In this document: positions 32,376 to 40,535 of the stretch, in pieces
Layout of the letters: every line of letters begins with the position of its first letter
How positions within the stretch are numbered: position 1 is the first letter of the stretch
Assembly: GCF_000008545.1 (NCBI RefSeq)
Contig: NC_000853.1
Location: forward strand, 1,192,465 to 1,256,464
Direction: 5' to 3'
DNA: 64,000 nucleotides
Source of the DNA: Thermotoga maritima MSB8
Lineage (GTDB): Bacteria; Thermotogota; Thermotogae; Thermotogales; Thermotogaceae
Translations under genes and position numbers: made by a program
The notes under the pieces: model-generated
The model's input: only the letters and a program-made list of their open reading frames with translations
What the model was told of the DNA's origin: nothing
The model's database searches: none

Positions 32376-32390
32376 TCAAACCAACCTCCT

Positions 32391-34862
32391 TCATTCTTTA
32401 ACTGCACCCCTTGTAAGACCACTCACGAGATACCTCTGGAGTGAGAGGAACAAAATCACCATCGGTGTCATTCCAAGAAGGGCTGCCGCTGTGAAAAGTC
32501 CCCATTCCGTTTCATATGGACCTGTGGCGAACGCTTGAAGACCAAGAGCGTACGTGTAGTGCCTCACATTTTGAAGGATTATCCTCGCAACAACGTATTC
32601 GTTGAACGTTCCAATGAAGACCAGCAGGAACACCACCGTGAGAATTGGTCTTGCAAGTGGAATTATGATCTTGTAGAAACTCTGGAAGCGCGTTGCTCCA
32701 TCGACGATGGCTGCCTCCTCAAGCGAGGTGGGAATCGTGTCGTAGAAACCTTTTATCAAGTACATGTTGTAGGCGATGTTGGTGAGGTATGCGAAGATCA
32801 ATCCACCGAGAGTGTCAATTCCTATGAATGGAATGTACTTTCCCATGAAGTTCAGAAGGTCGTATATGGCAATCATGAAGATCACACCCGGGAACATCTG
32901 TATCAGAAGGAGTGCCATGATTCCGTAACGCCTTCCAAAGAACCTCATTCTGCTGAATGGATAAGCCGCTATAGCACACACGGTCGTTGTTATGAATGCC
33001 ACTATCAGGGATACAATCACGGAGTTGAGAACCCACAGCCAGAAATAGTGTTTCGTTTTCTGTTTCCAGATCTGGTCTATTCTGAAAAGCTCTCTGTCTA
33101 TATTTCTCAGGTCTTTCTTAACTTCGGAGAACGGTACAAGGTCAATCAGGTTACCGGCCCGCCTCGATGCAACTGACATGTTCGCCCTGACTTTGTTGAC
33201 GAAATCCATCTTCACAATGTCGTACATTCTGCTCAGAACACTCGAAGACACGTACACTCCCTGAGATGAAAGGGATATGAAATCACCGTAAGATCTTTCG
33301 AGGTCGCTTAGTGAGGTGTGCATTTCTTCCAGTATTGCTTTCAGATTCTCTGGGAAAACATCGAATTTGCTTGCAAAATCTCTGTACTCTTCTATCCACC
33401 GCATCTCCTTTACCGCTCTGGATATTCTGCTGTAGAGTTCGTCTTTCTTCCAGTAAGAATTCATAAAATTGCGAAGAGTCTTCAAAGCGGAGGAGTATCT
33501 GAGAAGATCAGTTTTTTTGAAAGCTTTAACTCTTTCAAGTGAGGAAATTGTTTTCTCAAGCTCGTATCTGAAGACGATCAGGTTCAATGTTCTCTGAGGC
33601 TCCAATAGTTTCTGCTGAACCTCAGAAATTTTCTGCTGATACTCAGAAATTTTCGCAGTTAGATCCTTTTCCTGGATTTCAAGATCTTTTAGACGCTCAT
33701 TGAGAACGTTCAGAACCGCTATTCTGTCTTTTATGCTGGCAATAGTCTCGGCGGTTTCTTTCAGAATTCTGATGAGTCTTGGATGCAACTCTTCGTAAAT
33801 TTTCACAAGATCGGAGAAAAGGAGACGGTTTCTCAAGTCTTCGCTTCCTTCGGAGAGTTTTGTAAGCTCCTTTTTCAATTCTACAAGTGAATTTTTCAAC
33901 GAATCGTATTCAGCGAAAGAGCCCATTTCATTGAGGAATTTATTCAGCATCTGAACAGCTTCTGAGACGTTTCGTGAGAATTCTTCATCATTCACAGGAA
34001 ACGGGCTGCGCAACGCAGTTTGTCTTATTTGTTCCCTGAGATTGTTGAGTTCTGAAAGTGAGATCTTTATTCTTTCCAGCTCCGGTATTATGTCTTTTTC
34101 GATCACGAGATTGGCTTCCATTACATTATCCTGAAGAGCGCTATACTGTTGTCTGAGAGAAGACATCTCCTCCTTCACAGCATTCAGTTCTCTTTGAGTT
34201 TCTTTAATGAGTCCATCGTATCCATCAGCCAATTTTTCGTAGCTTTCTTTCAGACTCTCTATCGCTTTTTCGTATCCGTCTCTTGTACCGGTGTCAACAC
34301 CCGTGAACCTTTCCAGTAACTCTTTCAACGCCTTGTGAGCTGTTGAATTGTATCTTTCCTTTGAAAGAACGAGATAAAGAGCCGCTCTGTTTTCTACCGA
34401 ATCACTCAGATCCGGTATCTGGATGGATGAAAGAAGTTCTCTCATTTCCTCGATCGTTCTGTTTTTTATCTCTTCGGAGTGATCGTTCAAAAAAGCATCA
34501 ACTTTTTCAAAGGAATTCACAGCGTCGTTCAATCTAGTCTCCGTCTCTGACAGATAGGCTTTCACTTTTTCGATAGAACTCTCTACAGCGTCTTTGAGTT
34601 CTTCCTCAGACCAGGTATCGTAAGGTTTTACCTTTGAAATCATTGCCTGGAGATCCTGCACTAGAAAAGGAAGATTCTTTTCGGGTGCCACAAGATCCCT
34701 GTAGTGTTGCAGAGTCAGTCGTGATGTGAACAGTTTTGATGAAAAGGCCGCTTCATCTCTTCTGAGAGACGTTGTTACTACCCAGACAACGGGAAACAAA
34801 ATCACCGCAATTATAAAAATGAGAAAGATGTGTGTAAAGATATTCCCTCTTCTCTGCACCAT
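32391..34862 (-). CDS. malG: MalG-type sugar ABC permease with about 570-residue coiled-coil insertion
   Basis: 823 residues, nearly three times the usual MalG length of about 280-300. Residues 10-32 are the first membrane helix (HIFLIFIIAVILFPVVWVVTTSL). Residues about 35-603 are a hydrophilic heptad-rich region predicted to lie outside the membrane. The remaining five helices start at KHYFWLWVLNSVIVS (604) and contain the docking motif LEEAAIVDGATRFQSF near 714. No frameshift or stop interrupts the insertion. I recall the T. maritima orthologue is similarly long. The start overlaps malF by 1 bp (TAATG). No ATPase gene accompanies this system. Confidence 0.93.
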   Translation of the reverse strand: MVQRRGNIFTHIFLIFIIAVILFPVVWVVTTSLRRDEAAFSSKLFTSRLTLQHYRDLVAPEKNLPFLVQDLQAMISKVKPYDTWSEEELKDAVESSIEKVKAYLSETETRLNDAVNSFEKVDAFLNDHSEEIKNRTIEEMRELLSSIQIPDLSDSVENRAALYLVLSKERYNSTAHKALKELLERFTGVDTGTRDGYEKAIESLKESYEKLADGYDGLIKETQRELNAVKEEMSSLRQQYSALQDNVMEANLVIEKDIIPELERIKISLSELNNLREQIRQTALRSPFPVNDEEFSRNVSEAVQMLNKFLNEMGSFAEYDSLKNSLVELKKELTKLSEGSEDLRNRLLFSDLVKIYEELHPRLIRILKETAETIASIKDRIAVLNVLNERLKDLEIQEKDLTAKISEYQQKISEVQQKLLEPQRTLNLIVFRYELEKTISSLERVKAFKKTDLLRYSSALKTLRNFMNSYWKKDELYSRISRAVKEMRWIEEYRDFASKFDVFPENLKAILEEMHTSLSDLERSYGDFISLSSQGVYVSSSVLSRMYDIVKMDFVNKVRANMSVASRRAGNLIDLVPFSEVKKDLRNIDRELFRIDQIWKQKTKHYFWLWVLNSVIVSLIVAFITTTVCAIAAYPFSRMRFFGRRYGIMALLLIQMFPGVIFMIAIYDLLNFMGKYIPFIGIDTLGGLIFAYLTNIAYNMYLIKGFYDTIPTSLEEAAIVDGATRFQSFYKIIIPLARPILTVVFLLVFIGTFNEYVVARIILQNVRHYTYALGLQAFATGPYETEWGLFTAAALLGMTPMVILFLSLQRYLVSGLTRGAVKE

Positions 34863-36595
34863 TATCTGCTCACCTCTTCGAATGCACCGGACAGCTTGAA
34901 GTTTACGAAGCTGATTCCTCCAACTAGGAAGAAGATGAGTATTGAAATGGCACTGGCAAAACCGAAATCCTGTCCCTGACCACCTTCAAACGCCAGTTTG
35001 TAGACGTAAGAGATCAAAATGTCCGTGTATCCTGTTGGAGTGGTCGAGTTAGGAATTGGAGGCCCACCACCCGTAATCAGATATATGATTGTGAAGTTGT
35101 TGAAACTGAAAGCGAAACTGCTGACGAGGAGTGGTGCAATGATGGTCATAAGGAGTGGGAAGGTGATGTGTACGAATCTCCTGAATCTTCCTGCACCATC
35201 TATTGCCGCCACCTCGTAGAGCTCTGGTGGAATGCTCTGAAGGGCACCGAGTGAGATCGTCATCATGTACGGGAACGTGAGCCAGACGTTGACGAGAAGG
35301 ACCCCCACACGTGCCCAGAAGGGATCGTTGAACCATTTTATTGGTTCAAGGCCAAAAAGAGGTAAAAGGAACTTGTTGATCACACCGTAAGACTCGTTCA
35401 GAAGTCCATTGCGCCAGACCAGAGCCGAAATGAAAACTGGAATGGCCCAGGGAATGATCAGAAGCGTCCTGTAGAGGTTTCTTCCCTTGAGTCTTGGATT
35501 GTTCAAAACGAGCGCAAACGGAAGTCCCACAGCGAGGGAAAGGACCACGCTGAGAACAGCCCACACGAAAGTCCAGAGAAATATTCTGAAGAAAGGACCG
35601 GAAACCTTTGGATCTTTAACGATCCTCAGGAAGTTTTTCCATCCCACAAAATCTATGAATCCAACAAGGAACGTCTCGTTCCCATTTTCGTCCACATCAT
35701 AGAAAGCACCTTCACGTTCTACCACTTCTCTTCCCGTGAGATTGTTCACCACTGTGGTTGTTATCTTCATTTTCACACCGTCGTATATCTCTTTGTAAGC
35801 CAATCTGTAGAGTCTCTCCACGTACATGAATCTCCATTCTCCATCCGGAGCAATTCTCAGGGCCAATTTTTTTCCATCGGGAAGCACGTATTCTGCGTTC
35901 ACCAGATAACCCTGAGCTATTCTGCTCTTGAAGTAAGGTGCATTCAACCTCAGAATCTCGTCATCGGGTGAGTAGAAGCTCTTGTAGGTCTTCTCACCAC
36001 GTACTACAAGATTGATCTCCGAGAGATCCGCAGGCCATGGAACGATCCTGAAGGTGTCGCCGTTCAGTGAGATCGTTTCACCCGTGATCGGAACCAGATT
36101 GAACTGACTCAGGAGGACCTCCTGACCTCGTGCAACAACTGGTTTCGGTCTTTCACCAAGGAAAATGGTATCTCCCGTTTTGAAAAGTATTAGGAAGTCA
36201 TCAGTGGGAGAGAGACCATCGTACACCACAAACACCTTATATGAAACAGGAGTCGAATCTACCACATAAGAAAAATTTGGGTCATAGAGAAGTCTCTCTA
36301 TAGCTTCCTGTCTCGACATGAAGTGGCCCGTTCCATAATTGGTGAATGCCACTTTGAAGGTGAAGTATATCGGATAGAGTACAAGAACAAAAAGCAGAAT
36401 AAGAGCAGGTATGGTGTATCTGTAAGGATATCCCCTTGGGTTGATGATGAAGAAATCTATTAGAACTAACAGAGAGAAAAGCACTATCGAAAGTTCGTAA
36501 TACTCGTTCTGGAAAAGAAAAACACCTGCCCAGAAAAGAGCGATGTTCAGAATGGCAAGAAGAAACCAGAGAAACAATTTAACGATGTTTTTCAC
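34862..36595 (-). CDS. malF: MalF-type sugar ABC permease
   Basis: 577 residues from a GTG at 36595 (GGGAGGGAAAACA upstream). Three N-terminal membrane helices are followed by a large extracytoplasmic domain of about 240 residues (from FKVAFTNYGTGHFM to VKDPKVSGPFF), equivalent to the MalF P2 domain. The permease core follows with the EAA motif ELYEVAAIDGAGRFRRF. The length is close to proteobacterial MalF. It partners MalG and the binding protein encoded just upstream. The substrate is probably galactan- or arabinogalactan-derived oligosaccharide given the adjoining GH53 gene, although the protein is usually annotated as a maltose permease. Confidence 0.93.
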   Translation of the reverse strand: MKNIVKLFLWFLLAILNIALFWAGVFLFQNEYYELSIVLFSLLVLIDFFIINPRGYPYRYTIPALILLFVLVLYPIYFTFKVAFTNYGTGHFMSRQEAIERLLYDPNFSYVVDSTPVSYKVFVVYDGLSPTDDFLILFKTGDTIFLGERPKPVVARGQEVLLSQFNLVPITGETISLNGDTFRIVPWPADLSEINLVVRGEKTYKSFYSPDDEILRLNAPYFKSRIAQGYLVNAEYVLPDGKKLALRIAPDGEWRFMYVERLYRLAYKEIYDGVKMKITTTVVNNLTGREVVEREGAFYDVDENGNETFLVGFIDFVGWKNFLRIVKDPKVSGPFFRIFLWTFVWAVLSVVLSLAVGLPFALVLNNPRLKGRNLYRTLLIIPWAIPVFISALVWRNGLLNESYGVINKFLLPLFGLEPIKWFNDPFWARVGVLLVNVWLTFPYMMTISLGALQSIPPELYEVAAIDGAGRFRRFVHITFPLLMTIIAPLLVSSFAFSFNNFTIIYLITGGGPPIPNSTTPTGYTDILISYVYKLAFEGGQGQDFGFASAISILIFFLVGGISFVNFKLSGAFEEVSR

Positions 36596-36621
36596 TGTTT
36601 TCCCTCCCTGAACGTATGGAA

Positions 36622-36641
36622 GGGGCTGGGGACCCAGCCCC
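36622..36641 (-). other. Intercistronic hairpin between malE and malF
   Basis: Perfect 9-bp arms GGGGCTGGG / CCCAGCCCC with a 2-nt loop, 14 bp after the malE stop. No U-run follows on the minus strand (CTTCCATACG), so it probably protects the malE 3' end or lowers downstream expression. Confidence 0.7.
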
Positions 36642-36655
36642 GTAAAAGTTTTATG

Positions 36656-37831
36656 TTACTGAATCTGAGCTTTGATTCTTTCAACGGCGTTTTTGAGCGC
36701 TTCTTCGACCGTTGCTTTTCCGTTCACAACGAGATTGAGCGCATCGTTCATAGCGGCCCAGACAGCGGCCATCTGTGGAACGTTGGGCATTGGAATACCG
36801 TTGGCTGCGCTCAGTGTGAAGCCAACTACGTCTGGGTTATCTTTCACAAGTTCGAGCACGTCCTTTCTGGAGGGAAGTCTTGGATCTCCAAGGTAGATTC
36901 TGTACATCGTTTCCTTTTTTGCAATGAAACTGGTCAGGAATTCGATGGCAAGGAGTTTGTTTGGGGATTTTGCGTTCACCATGAAGCCCTGGACCCCAAC
37001 GAAAGGTCTTGCAGGAACGCCAGGTTCCAGATCGGGGATTGGGGCTACACCATAGTCTATTCCTGCATCCTTGTACGCCTTAATGGCCCACGGTCCGTTG
37101 ATGATCATCGCCGCCTGGCCTTCCCTGAACATGGAATCCATGATCTGATAATTGTCACTGGGATCCAGTATTCCCTCATCAACCAATCTTTTGAGGAGTT
37201 TCACACCCTTGATGGCTCCTTCGTTGGCCAGTCCGATATCGTTGACGTCCAGTCCTTTTTCTGTCTGTTTGAATACGTATCCACCGTATCCGAAAATGAA
37301 AGGAGCAATGTAGTAAAACTCGGCCGCTGAGGTGATGAAACCTCTCACTTCTCCTCCAAATTCTTCATCGATCTGTTTTGCTATTTCTATAAGCTCGTCC
37401 ATGGTCTTTGGGGGTTCAGGAACATAGTCCTTGTTGTAGATGAGTGCGATCGCTTCCATGGCGTAAGGAATACCGTAGAGTTTTCCACCGTAAGAGAACG
37501 CGTTGAGAGCGGTTTCATAGAAGTTTTTCAGGTCACTGAAGTTTGGAATGGGTTCGATCAAACCGTTGACTGCGAGTTCGCCTACCCAGTCGTGTGCTCC
37601 AACGATGATATCTGCACCCTGTCCCTCAGGAGCTGCTGTTAGGAACTTAGACTTGATGTCTTGGAAGTTCACGTACTGCACTTCAACCTCTACGCCGTAC
37701 TTCGCCTTGAACTCCTCTCCGAGTTTCTGAAGGATGTCAACCTGCTTCTCAGAGCACCAGATGGTGAGTTTCGGTTGGGCGAGGACAACTAGAGAAACGA
37801 CAAGCAAAGCGATCACCAGAAATTTTTTCAT
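36656..37831 (-). CDS. malE: Sugar ABC transporter substrate-binding protein (MalE-like)
   Basis: 391 residues from the ATG at 37831 (AAGGAGGTGAAGGTGGT upstream). An upstream in-frame extension would translate the operator repeats and is rejected. Signal peptide MKKFLVIALLVVSLVVLA, cleaved near AQP. The mature protein is SBP family 1: LTIWCSEKQVDILQKLGEEF, a Cys-containing first strand typical of the MalE/extracellular family 1, with the hinge strand GVQGFMVNAKS. I recall that T. maritima has two or three MalE paralogues with different di- and trisaccharide specificities, so the ligand should not be assumed to be maltose. The operon context suggests galacto- or related oligosaccharides. Confidence 0.92.
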   Translation of the reverse strand: MKKFLVIALLVVSLVVLAQPKLTIWCSEKQVDILQKLGEEFKAKYGVEVEVQYVNFQDIKSKFLTAAPEGQGADIIVGAHDWVGELAVNGLIEPIPNFSDLKNFYETALNAFSYGGKLYGIPYAMEAIALIYNKDYVPEPPKTMDELIEIAKQIDEEFGGEVRGFITSAAEFYYIAPFIFGYGGYVFKQTEKGLDVNDIGLANEGAIKGVKLLKRLVDEGILDPSDNYQIMDSMFREGQAAMIINGPWAIKAYKDAGIDYGVAPIPDLEPGVPARPFVGVQGFMVNAKSPNKLLAIEFLTSFIAKKETMYRIYLGDPRLPSRKDVLELVKDNPDVVGFTLSAANGIPMPNVPQMAAVWAAMNDALNLVVNGKATVEEALKNAVERIKAQIQ

Positions 37832-37867
37832 ACCACCTTCACCTCCTTGCGGGTAGATATTACCATA

Positions 37868-37902
37868 CGTAAACGTTACCGTGAAAGTTACCGTGATGTC
37901 AA
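37868..37902 (-). promoter_or_regulatory. malE promoter with tandem LacI-type operators
   Basis: Two 14-mers, CGTAAACGTTACCG (37868-37881) and CGTGAAAGTTACCG (37880-37893), resemble the perfect palindrome at 29422-29435 (shared CGT.AA.GTT..CG). A 10-bp direct repeat GTTACCGTGA occurs twice at a 12-bp period (37875-37884, 37887-37896). TTGACA on the minus strand (37902-37897) is a consensus -35, with TAACGT 18 bp downstream as a weak -10. The repressor gene of this locus is the likely ligand. Confidence 0.65.
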
Positions 37903-37909
37903 GCGACAT

Positions 37910-38157
37910 CCCGAGGAGATTTTCAACGTTATTTCCAAATAATTTCCTGGAATCGACTTTTACGTCCAGAAAACGAATATTTCTGTGTTTCGTTTACATA
38001 ATCTGGACTCTTTTGGTCTAAATTTCCCTCTTCGTTCTCTTCGAAACTGTTTTTTATCTCTACTAATTAGGTTGACATTATTGATTCAGAAGAGTAAAAT
38101 TACTCTTGTGTTGTGATTGTGAAAACTTTCTCTTTCAATCCCGAGGAGGTGTGATGA
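37910..38157. other. Divergent intergenic region, malE / mbx operon
   Basis: About 250 bp beyond the malE operator with no open frame of note. The left two thirds are AT-rich with pyrimidine runs (TTTTTTATCTCTACTAATTAG). The mbx promoter lies at its right end (listed separately), followed by a 5' leader of about 50 nt. No stable hairpin is evident in the leader. Confidence 0.6.
38072..38100 (+). promoter_or_regulatory. Promoter of the Mbx-type operon
   Basis: TTGACA at 38072-38077 and TAAAAT at 38095-38100, spacer exactly 17 bp; start predicted near 38107. A short dyad AGAGTAAAATTACTCT overlaps the -10 (GAGTAA...TTACTC) and might be a regulator site. Confidence 0.8.
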
Positions 38158-38625
38158 GTGAGCGTTTTTCTGACGAGTTTGATATTGTGGCTCGTGATCA
38201 CCAGGTTTTCCTACTCGGAACTACTCGCAGGAATCGTGGTTTCTCTAGCCGTGTCTTTGATTTTTCGAAAGTACCACGGTATCAGATTCGATGCGAAACT
38301 ACCACTGAGGATCGTCCGGTACGCGGTGATGTTCCTTCCCATCTTTATCATAGAGATGGTGAAAGCCAACATCGATGTTGCATTGAGGGTCTTGAATCCA
38401 CGCCTTCCGCTCAAACCGGGCTTCGTTGAATTAAAAACGAATCTGAAAAAAGATGCTTCCCGCCTCTTTCTTGCCAACAGCATAACCCTCACCCCTGGAA
38501 CGCTCAGTGTAGATGTGAAAGACGACAGGATTTTCGTCCACTGGATCGAAGTGAAATCCACCGAAGAGAAAGAAAGATACATTTCCGGAAAATTCGAAAG
38601 ACTCATCAAGGGGGTGTTCGAATGA
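38158..38625 (+). CDS. mbxA: Mrp antiporter subunit MnhE-like (MbxA)
   Basis: 155 residues from a GTG at 38158, with GAGGAGGTG 8 nt upstream; the ATG 4 bp earlier is in another frame. Two or three N-terminal membrane helices (LILWLVITRFSYSELLAGIV) then a soluble part containing LRVLNPRLPLKPGFVELKTN and the strand NSITLTPGTLSVDV, the most conserved MnhE motif. First subunit of the cation/proton antiporter module. Overlaps the next gene by 4 bp. Confidence 0.9.
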   Translation: MSVFLTSLILWLVITRFSYSELLAGIVVSLAVSLIFRKYHGIRFDAKLPLRIVRYAVMFLPIFIIEMVKANIDVALRVLNPRLPLKPGFVELKTNLKKDASRLFLANSITLTPGTLSVDVKDDRIFVHWIEVKSTEEKERYISGKFERLIKGVFE

Positions 38626-38870
38626 GTTTGCTGTTCTTCGTTCTCGTTGGAGCCGGTGTTCTGCTTTCATTCATCAGGGTAATAATAGGTCCCACCTCCT
38701 CTGACAGAGTAGCGGCTCTCGATACGATGAACGTTATGCTGACAGGACTCATAGTCTTCCTCGCCTACGTCTTCGACAGAGCAATTTATCTGGATATCGC
38801 CCTTGTTTACGCCCTTCTTTCTTTTCTGGAGACGATCATCGTATCCCGCTATCTGGAGGGGAGAAAATGA
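38622..38870 (+). CDS. mbxB: Mrp antiporter subunit MnhF-like (MbxB)
   Basis: 82 residues, three membrane helices, with the MnhF signature GPTSSDRVAALDTMNVMLTG between helices one and two. Small accessory subunit of the Mrp-type antiporter module; 4-bp overlaps on both sides keep it stoichiometric with its neighbours. Confidence 0.9.
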   Translation: MSLLFFVLVGAGVLLSFIRVIIGPTSSDRVAALDTMNVMLTGLIVFLAYVFDRAIYLDIALVYALLSFLETIIVSRYLEGRK

Positions 38871-39190
38871 ACGAGGTTATCGGAGAGGTGCTGATAGCGA
38901 TAGGAGCGTTTTTCTACTTTCTCGGAGGTCTCGGTGTTTTCAGAATGCCGGACGTTTACAACAGACTCCAGGCGGGTACCAAGGCCACGACTCTTGGAAC
39001 CTTCTCAACCGTGTTGGGAATCGGCATCGCAAAACCGGAATTTCTTTTGAAAGCCATCGTTATCATCGCGTTCATCGCTCTTACAAATCCTGTTGGAAGT
39101 TCTGTGCTGGCTCGAGCTTCTTACCTTTCTGGTGTGAAACCGTGTGAGTGCACGGTCATCGACGAATACAAAGGTGGTGATGAAGGATGA
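38867..39190 (+). CDS. mbxC: Mrp antiporter subunit MnhG-like (MbxC)
   Basis: 107 residues, three helices with the MnhG motif FRMPDVYNRLQAGTKATTLG after the first. The C-terminus (PCECTVIDEYKGGDEG) carries two cysteines, unusual for the family. Overlaps both neighbours by 4 bp. Confidence 0.9.
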   Translation: MNEVIGEVLIAIGAFFYFLGGLGVFRMPDVYNRLQAGTKATTLGTFSTVLGIGIAKPEFLLKAIVIIAFIALTNPVGSSVLARASYLSGVKPCECTVIDEYKGGDEG

Positions 39191-39429
39191 ATCTGCTGAT
39201 ATGGCTGACTGGAGGTATGATGCTGATCGCCGCTTTCTTTGCAGTTGAAGCGAGAAAAATTCTGGACAGCGTCATAGCCTTCTCATCGCTCAGTCTCCTT
39301 TCGGTGTTTCTTTTCATCATCATGAAAGCTCCCGATGTTGCCATAACGGAAGCATCGGTTGGCGCGGGTCTCACAACGGCTGTTCTTCTCATCACACTCT
39401 TCAAAATGGGAAAGGATGATGAAAGATGA
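39187..39429 (+). CDS. mbxD: MbhD/DUF4040-type membrane subunit (MbxD)
   Basis: 80 residues with three hydrophobic helices. KAPDVAITEASVGAGLTTAV is the conserved motif of the MbhD/DUF4040 family, which corresponds to part of MrpA in stand-alone antiporters and contains a glutamate in the proton path. 4-bp overlaps on both sides. Confidence 0.88.
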   Translation: MNLLIWLTGGMMLIAAFFAVEARKILDSVIAFSSLSLLSVFLFIIMKAPDVAITEASVGAGLTTAVLLITLFKMGKDDER

Positions 39430-40190
39430 GAAGATTCTTCGCCATTCTTATATCGGCCGCGTTCGTCTACGTGATGCTTTCGTTCATCACCACTTTGGAA
39501 CCATTTGGAAAGATCGATCTCTCCAGAAGAGTCTCCGTTCATTACCTGGCGAAGGATGTAAACACCGTTGATTCCAGAAAATGGATCGAGGGAAACTTGC
39601 AAGTACCTTCTGAAAGAAGAATATACGGCGAATCGAATTTAGAAGACGGAAGTGCCAACGTGGTGACATCAATTGTCGTCAACTACAGATCTTTCGACAC
39701 TCTGGGAGAAGTGACTGTGCTTCTTGCCGCTGCCATCGGTGTGGGAACGATCCTTCGAGGAAGCAGGAGGATGAAATACAGAAGAGAGCCGAATTTCATT
39801 CTCAAGGTGAGCACAGGAATCCTTCTGCCTTTGATCCTGATGTTCGGTGTTTACATATTCGTTCACGGCCACCTCTCACCCGGTGGTGGATTTCCCGGAG
39901 GTACCGTCATAGCCGCAGCGATTCTGCTTTTATATCTCTCGAACGAAGAATTCACATTGAACGAAGGAAGAGCAAAGCTTCTCGAAGGATCGATGGGTGC
40001 TCTCTACGTTCTTGTGGGATTGATCGGTCTGCTCACCGGCGGTGCTTTCCTTTACAACTTTCTGTCTACGGGAAGAGTAGGAGATCTCTTCAGTGCCGGT
40101 GTGGTTCCCGTTGTTTACATCATCATCGGTCTCAAAGTCGGATCGGAACTCTCCGGAGTTATATCAGAGATACACCGGAAGGGAGAGTGA
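39426..40190 (+). CDS. mbxF: Fused MbhE-MnhB membrane subunit (MbxF-like)
   Basis: 254 residues in two parts. Residues 1-110 match MbhE (membrane helix, a soluble loop, then VVNYRSFDTLGEVTVLLAAA, the diagnostic segment). Residues 120-254 match MnhB (KVSTGILLPLILMFGVYIFV, then HGHLSPGGGFPGGTVIAAA, the MnhB signature). In Mbh-type hydrogenases these are often separate proteins; the fusion agrees with Mbx-type clusters. Six or seven helices in total. Confidence 0.87.
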   Translation: MRRFFAILISAAFVYVMLSFITTLEPFGKIDLSRRVSVHYLAKDVNTVDSRKWIEGNLQVPSERRIYGESNLEDGSANVVTSIVVNYRSFDTLGEVTVLLAAAIGVGTILRGSRRMKYRREPNFILKVSTGILLPLILMFGVYIFVHGHLSPGGGFPGGTVIAAAILLLYLSNEEFTLNEGRAKLLEGSMGALYVLVGLIGLLTGGAFLYNFLSTGRVGDLFSAGVVPVVYIIIGLKVGSELSGVISEIHRKGE

Positions 40191-40196
40191 TTCGAG

Positions 40197-40535
40197 ATGA
40201 TCTATGTGATATCCATTCTCCTCGCAGGAATAGGAATTTACGGCTTGCTCACGCAGAAAAATCTCTTCAAGCATCTCGTCTCACTCACAATCATCGATAC
40301 GGCTGTTAACCTGTTCATAATAGCGCTTGGTTACAGAGAAGGAGACGCACCCATATACACAGACAGAGTCATGAACTTCTCGCTGAACTTCGTTGACCCT
40401 CTACCACAGGCTCTCGTTCTCACAGCGATCGTCATAGGTGTTGGTGTGCTGGCACTCGGAGCTTCTCTTCTCGTTCGGATCAAAGAAAAACACTCCTCAC
40501 TTGATCTCGAAGAGATGAAGGGAGTGAAAGAATGA
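40197..40535 (+). CDS. mbxG: MnhC/NuoK-like subunit (MbxG)
   Basis: 112 residues, three helices, homologous to MnhC and NuoK. The conserved segment PLPQALVLTAIVIGVGVLAL is in the last helix. Separated from the preceding gene by 6 bp and overlapping the next by 4 bp. Confidence 0.88.
   Translation: MIYVISILLAGIGIYGLLTQKNLFKHLVSLTIIDTAVNLFIIALGYREGDAPIYTDRVMNFSLNFVDPLPQALVLTAIVIGVGVLALGASLLVRIKEKHSSLDLEEMKGVKE

Noticed and set aside
32391-34862. Frameshift or gene fusion artefact in malG
   Set aside because: The frame is continuous, the coiled-coil insert has the same composition as the flanks, and the two permease halves are both intact and needed.
38154-38429. Alternative plus-strand frame from the ATG at 38154
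   Set aside because: It overlaps the MnhE-like gene in another frame and ends early; the GTG at 38158 yields the conserved membrane protein.
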